Both the position numbers and the translations under genes were made by a program. The notes under the pieces are model-generated. The model was not told where the DNA came from. It made no database searches and worked only from the letters and a program-made list of their open reading frames with translations. 64,000 bases of DNA from Halichoerus grypus (taxonomy: Eukaryota; Chordata; Mammalia; Carnivora; Phocidae). Below are positions 41,601 through 47,600 of this stretch, piece by piece; the first letter of the stretch is position 1; every line of letters begins with the position of its first letter. The stretch spans positions 52,416,598 to 52,480,597 of the forward strand of contig NC_135720.1 of the NCBI RefSeq assembly GCF_964656455.1, read 5' to 3'.

Positions 41601-44600
41601 CTTATTCTTCCTTTGTCTAAGTGGAAATGAAACTTTTTCTTTTAAGTTTTTATTTTAATCACCTGGTGCTTATCCAGGTGCACTTCTTAGTCCCCATCAC
41701 CTTTTTCACCTATTCCCTGCCCACCTCCTCTCTGGTAACCATTGGTTCTCTATGGTTGAGAGTCTTTTTCTAGGTTTGTCTCTCTCTCTCTCTTTTTTAC
41801 CCCCTTTTCTCATTTGTTTTGTTCCTTAAATTTCACATATGAGTGAAATCTTATGGTGTTTGTCTCTCTCTGACTGACTGACTTCACTTAGCATTATACT
41901 CTCTAGCTCCATCCATGTCTTTGCAAATGGCAAGATTTCATTCTTTTTTATGGCTGAGTAATAGTCCATTGTATGTATATTTCACATCTTTATCCATTCA
42001 TCAGTTGATGGATATTTGATCTGCTTCCATAATTTGGCCATTGTAAATAATGCTGCTATAAACATGGGGGTGCATGTATCTCCTTATTTTTTTTTTTTTT
42101 AGGATTTATTTATTTTGGGGCGCCTGGGTGGCTCAGTCATTAAGCGGCTGCCTTTGGCTCAGGTCATGATCCCAGGGTCCCGGGATCGAGCCCCACATTG
42201 GGCTCCCTGCTCTGCGGGAAGCCTGCTTCTCCCTCTCCCACCCCCTCTGCTGTGTCTCTCTCTGTCAAATAAATAAATAAATAATCTTAAAAAAAAAAAA
42301 AGGTTTATTTATTTTAGAGAGAGAGCAGGGGGAGGGGCATGGGAGAGGGAGAGAGAATCTCAAGCATACTCCCTGCTGAGCACAGAGCCCAACATGGGGC
42401 TTGACCCCATGACCCTGAGACCATGACCGCTTTTTGGGTAAATACCCGGTAATGTGATTGCTGGATCGTAGGGTACTTCTGTTTTTAACTTTTTGAAGAA
42501 CCTCAGTTCTGTTTTTCACAGTGGCTGCACCAGTTTGCATTTCCCACCAACGGTGCAAGAGGGTTCTGTTTTCTTCACATCCTTGCCAACACCAGTTGTT
42601 TCTTATGTTTTTGATTTTAGCCATTCTGACAAGTGTGAGGTGATATCTAATTGTAGTTTTGACCTGTGTGTCCCTGATAAGTCATGTTGAGCATCTTTTC
42701 ATGTGTCTGTTGGCCATCTGTATGTCTTTTTTGAAGAAATGTCTGTTCATGTCTTCTGCCCATTTTTAATTGGATTACTTGTTTTTTGGGTATTGAGTTT
42801 TATAAGTTTTTTATATATTTGGATACTAACCCCACCTTTTTTTTTTTTTTTGAAGATTTATTTATTTGAGAGAGAGCAGGAGGGGCAGAGGGAGAGGGAG
42901 AGAAGCAGACTCCTGGCTGAGTGAGGAGCCTGACACAGAGCTCAGTCCCATGACCCTGAGATCATGACCTGAGCCAAAATCAAGAGTTGGACACTTAACC
43001 AGTTGAACCACCCAGGTGCCCCACTGGATACTAACTCTTTATCAGATATATCATTTGCAAATATCTTCTCCCATTCCATAGATTTTGTTGATTGTTTACT
43101 TTGCAGAAGCTTTTTTTATTGTGATGACGTCCCAATAGTTTATTTTTGCTTTTGTTTCCCTTGCCTCAGGAGACATATCTAGAAAAGAGTTGCTATGGCC
43201 CATGTCAAAGAAGATACTGCCTATCTTCTCTTCTAGGACTCTTGTGGTTTCAAGTCTCACATTTAGGTCTTTAATCCATTGGAATTTATTTTTATATATG
43301 GTGTAAGAAAGTGGTCTAGGTTCTTTTGGACATGTTGCTGTCCAGTTTTCCCAAAAGCATTTGTAGAAGAGACTGTCTTTTTCCCACCAGATATTCTTTC
43401 CTGCTTTGTCAAAGATTAATTGACCATATAATTGTTGGTTGAATTTCTGGATTTTCTGTTCTGTTCCATTGATCTACGTGTCTGTTTTTGTGCCAGTACC
43501 ATACTGTTTCGATCACTTCAGCTTTGTAATATAACTTGAACTCTGGAATTGTGATGCCTCCAGCTTTGCTTTTCCTTTTCAGTGTTACTTTGGCTCTTCA
43601 GGGTCTTTTGTGGTTTCATACAAATTTTAGGATTATTTGTTCTGGTTCTGGAAAAATGCTGTTGGTATTTTGGTAGGGATTGCATTGAATGTGTAGATTG
43701 CTTTGGGTAGTATAGACATTTTAAAAATATTTGTTCTTCCAATCCACGAGCCTGGAATGTCTTTCCATTTCTTTTGTGTCTTTAGTTTCTTTCATCAGTG
43801 TTTTATAGTTTTCAGAGTACAGGAATAGACCTCTTTAGTTAGATTTATTCCTAGGTGTCTTATTGTTTTGGGTACAATTCCATTTTTTGTAAATGGGATT
43901 GATTGCTTAATTTCTCTTTCTGCTGCTTCATTATTGGTGTATAGAAATGCAACAGATTTCTGTACATTGATTTTGTAGCCTGCGACTTTATCAGTTCTAG
44001 CAGTTTTTTGGTGAAGTCTTTTGGGTTTTCTATGTATAGTATCATGTCATCTGCACATACTGAAAGATTTCTTTCTTTCTTACCGATTTGGATGCCTTTT
44101 ATTTCTTTCTGTTGTCTGATTGCTGTAGCTAGGACTTCCAGTACTGTGTTGAATAAAAGTGATGAGAGTGGACATCCTTGTTTTGTTCTTTACCTTAGGG
44201 GAAAGGTTCTCAGTTTTACCCCATTGAGGATGATGCTAGCACTGGGGTTTTGCATATATGGGTGGCCTTTATTATGTTGAGGTATGTTCCCTCTACACCT
44301 GCTTTATTGAGGTGTTTTTTTTTTTTTTCTTTTAAGTAGTCTCCACACCCAGCATGGAGCCCAGTGCGGGGCTTGAACTCATGACCCTGAGCTGAGATCA
44401 AGAGTCGGATGTTTAACTGACTGAACCACTCAGGTGCCCCTTGTTGAGGGTTTTTATCATGAATGGATCTTGTATTTTGTCAGTTGCTTTTTCTGTGTCT
44501 ATTGGAATGATCATATGGTTTTTATCCTTTCTCTTATTGATGTGATGTATCACATTGATTTGTGAACCAACCTTGCAACCCAAGAATAAATCCCACTTCA

Positions 44601-47600
44601 TCATGGTGAATGATTTTTTTAATGTATTGTTGGATTCATTTTGCTAGTATTGAGGATTTTTGCATCTGTTTTCATCAGAGATATTGGCCTATAGTTCTCT
44701 TTTTTTGTGTGTTATTTTTATTTGGTTTTGGTATGAGGGTAATGCTGTCCTCATAGAATGAATTTGGAAGTTTTCCTTCCTTTTCTATTTTTTGAAATAG
44801 TTTGAGAATAGGTATTAACTCTTCTTTAAATGTTTGGTAGAATTCTCCTTTGAAGCCATCTGATCCTGGACTTTTGTTTTTTGGGAGTTTTTTGATTACT
44901 GATTCAGTTTCTTTGCTGGTTATCATTCTGTTCAGGTTTTCTCTTTCTTCCTGTTTTAGTGTTGTACGGTAGGTTATATGTTTCTAGGAATTTATCCATT
45001 TCTTCTAGGCTGTCCAATTTGTTGGCACATAGTTTTTCATAATAATCTCTTTATAATTGTTTGTATTTCTGTGGTGGTGATGGTTATTTCTCCTTCATTT
45101 GTGATTTTATTTATTTGGTTCTTTTTTTGATAACTGGGTAGAGGTTTATCAGTTTTATTGATTTTTTTTTTTTTAAAGAATCAACTCTTGGTTTCATTGA
45201 TCTGTTGTATTGTTTTCTTTAGTCTTCTGGGTCATTAATTCGTTCCTCTGCTTCTTCCACCCTGCCATTCATTCCATCAAGTGTGTCTCGTTTTGTTTAT
45301 TGAGCTCCTTATCTCTGCTATCGAATGTGGTCTGTGTTAATGGTCTCACTGATGTCTTCCACTCTTTACTCAAGCCCAGTGAGTATCCTTATGATCATTG
45401 CTTTAGGTTCTCTATCAGGCATGTTACTTATATCCGTTTTGCTTAGATCTTCTGCTGTGGCCTTGTCCTGTTCTTTCATTTGGGAGAGAGTCCTCTGTCT
45501 TTTCATTTTGTCTAAGTCTCTCTGCCTGTTTCTCTGTGTAGGAAAGTCAGCTATGTCTCCTGTTCTTGAGAGTAATGGCTTTTATTTAGAGGAGGTCCTG
45601 TGGTGCTCTGCAGTGTAGTGTCCCTTGTTCCCTAAGGCCTGGTGCTTCAGAGAGTGTCTCCAACATGTGCTGTGTGGGCTTTGCTTTTGTGTTCTGCCTG
45701 CTTTATCTTTCAGGCCAGTTGTCTGCAGAGGGTCCCTTTGCCTGTTGGTGGGTGGTGTTTGGTCCGTGGCCTGAATGTGGCAAGTTTTAACTAGGTGTGT
45801 TCTGGTCTGCTTGTGAAACAAGTCTTGTTGCCACCGCCATGGGAACTGAGGCCCTGCCAAACTTGGGGCCCACTGTGCTGGGACTGAGGCAAGTGTAACT
45901 GGGAGGGGTGGTCCCACTGGAGTGCAGGTGTTCCAGGGGCTTGGTATAAGCAAGTTAGGTAATGAGAATTGGCACTTCCACTGCTTCCTGCAGGTGGTCC
46001 TGTCTTATGCTGAGAGGTGGGGGTGGGGGTAATGGCCCCAGCCAGGGGTCTCTCTGTGATGCCCTCTGAGATGAGTGAATACCCTCCCCACTGTGAGCCC
46101 CATGCGCTTTTCAGGTCACTGTTTCCATGCTCTATGTCCATGGACTGTTTGCCCTGCCTTTTCTCTGAGAGCAGCCCCAGTACCATCTGAGCTCTCCCAG
46201 AGCCAAGCATGCTGACCTTTAAAACTCCAGGCTTTAAGCCCTGCTGGTTGCAAGAACTCACGAAATTTGGGCCCTCTTGCTTTCCAAGAGGGAAATTCTT
46301 GGAAATGCTATGGGAATTCCTTTTCCCCATGCACTCCCCTATGTGCTGGTTTGTCTCTTGCTCTTCTCTGCAACTGCAGCTCCCTCCCTACCACAGTGGC
46401 CATGATCCATTTCTCTTCCAAACTATGTCTCCACGCTTCCTCCCTTCTTCGACATGGCCTCTTCTCTCTCTTCTCACAGCCCTTAGCTATGGTGTTTGTT
46501 CTGGCAGTCTTCAGTTCGATTGCTGGCGTATTTAGGATGATTTGGTAGTTATCTAGTTGTATTCATGGGATGATGTAAGCCTAGGGTCCTCCTATTCCCC
46601 TGCCATCTTCCTTTCCCTGGAATTGAAATTTTTAAGAGTTTGTAACTCTTTGTATATATGAAGTTTATGATTTAATAGGAAATAAGTATCTTCTTGACCT
46701 TTTAAGGCACTGGGCATGTTTTAAAAATTTTTTTTTTATTTGAGTATAGTTGACATACAATGTTACATTAATTTCAGGTATGTAACAGTGATTCAACTTC
46801 TCTATGTTATACTATGTTCACAATGAGTATAGCTTTGGCTACTGCCTATCAGCATACAATGCTATTACAATATTATTGACTGTATTTTCTGTGCCGTACC
46901 TTTCGTTTACATGACTTATTAATTCCATAACTGGAAGCCTGTATTTCCCATTCCCCTTCACCCATTTTGCTCATCCCCTCATCTCCCCCCCCCAACATTC
47001 TCTCTGTCAACCATCAGTTTCTTCTCTGTATTTATAGGTCAGATTCTGTTTTTTATTTGTTTATTCATTTGTTTTTTAGATTCCACATATGAGTGAAATC
47101 ATATGGTATTTTCAGCATTGGGCATTTTTAAAGGAAAACTCACTTCTGTGTTTCTCATTTCCTCACACTACTGTCACACTCACACCACTTTTGACACCAG
47201 GTGTGTGGGTTTTTACCCACACCGAGCAGTTCTCTGTCATACCAGCTGAGTGTCCTGCAACTTCACTCAGTGCTGGCACTGTTTATCTGGAGTTAGCTTC
47301 AGATCCCACAGGGTAAGGGCTCAGTTCCATAAGACTCCCCATCCCCCATGTGCTTCAGATTTACAAGTCTCAAGTTGTCCCCTGTACTTCTGACCAGCTG
47401 GCTATGAATTGGGATTCCCATGATCCCCTCCTTGAGTCCGATAATTTGCTAGAATGGCTCCTAGAACTCAGGGAAACACATTTACTAGTTTATTATTAAA
47501 GAATATAATAAAAGACCTAGATGATGTTGTTTTTTCCATTTCTCAAAATACGGATTTTAAGTGCTGTTTTTTTTCTTCTAGGTAGAACTGAAGTTTCCTG

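Larger units (their letters stand above)
41639..46620 (-). mobile_element. LINE-1 with both ends but an internal deletion
   Basis: From the left: 3'UTR, then antisense ORF2 with a readable reverse-transcriptase piece at 44926-44675 ([18 protein letters not shown]). From about 45230 it switches to antisense ORF1 N-terminal/5'UTR sequence (TTTTGCTTAGATCTTCTGCT; CATTTGGGAGAGAGTCCTCT) and ends CTGCCATCTTCCTTTCCCTGG, the L1 5' tip. Imperfect TSD GAAATGAAACTTTTT / GAATTGAAATTTTTA. Most of ORF1 and the ORF2 endonuclease are absent. Three SINE insertions lie inside. Confidence 0.85.

Noticed and set aside
44675..44926. Reverse-transcriptase-like open frame
   Set aside because: Real L1 ORF2 fragment, but 83 codons only, inside a dead L1; not a functional gene.
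45791..46330. 179-codon open frame on the - strand
   Set aside because: Lies in the 5' region of the internally deleted L1; sequence is L1 5'UTR-like and not a host gene.
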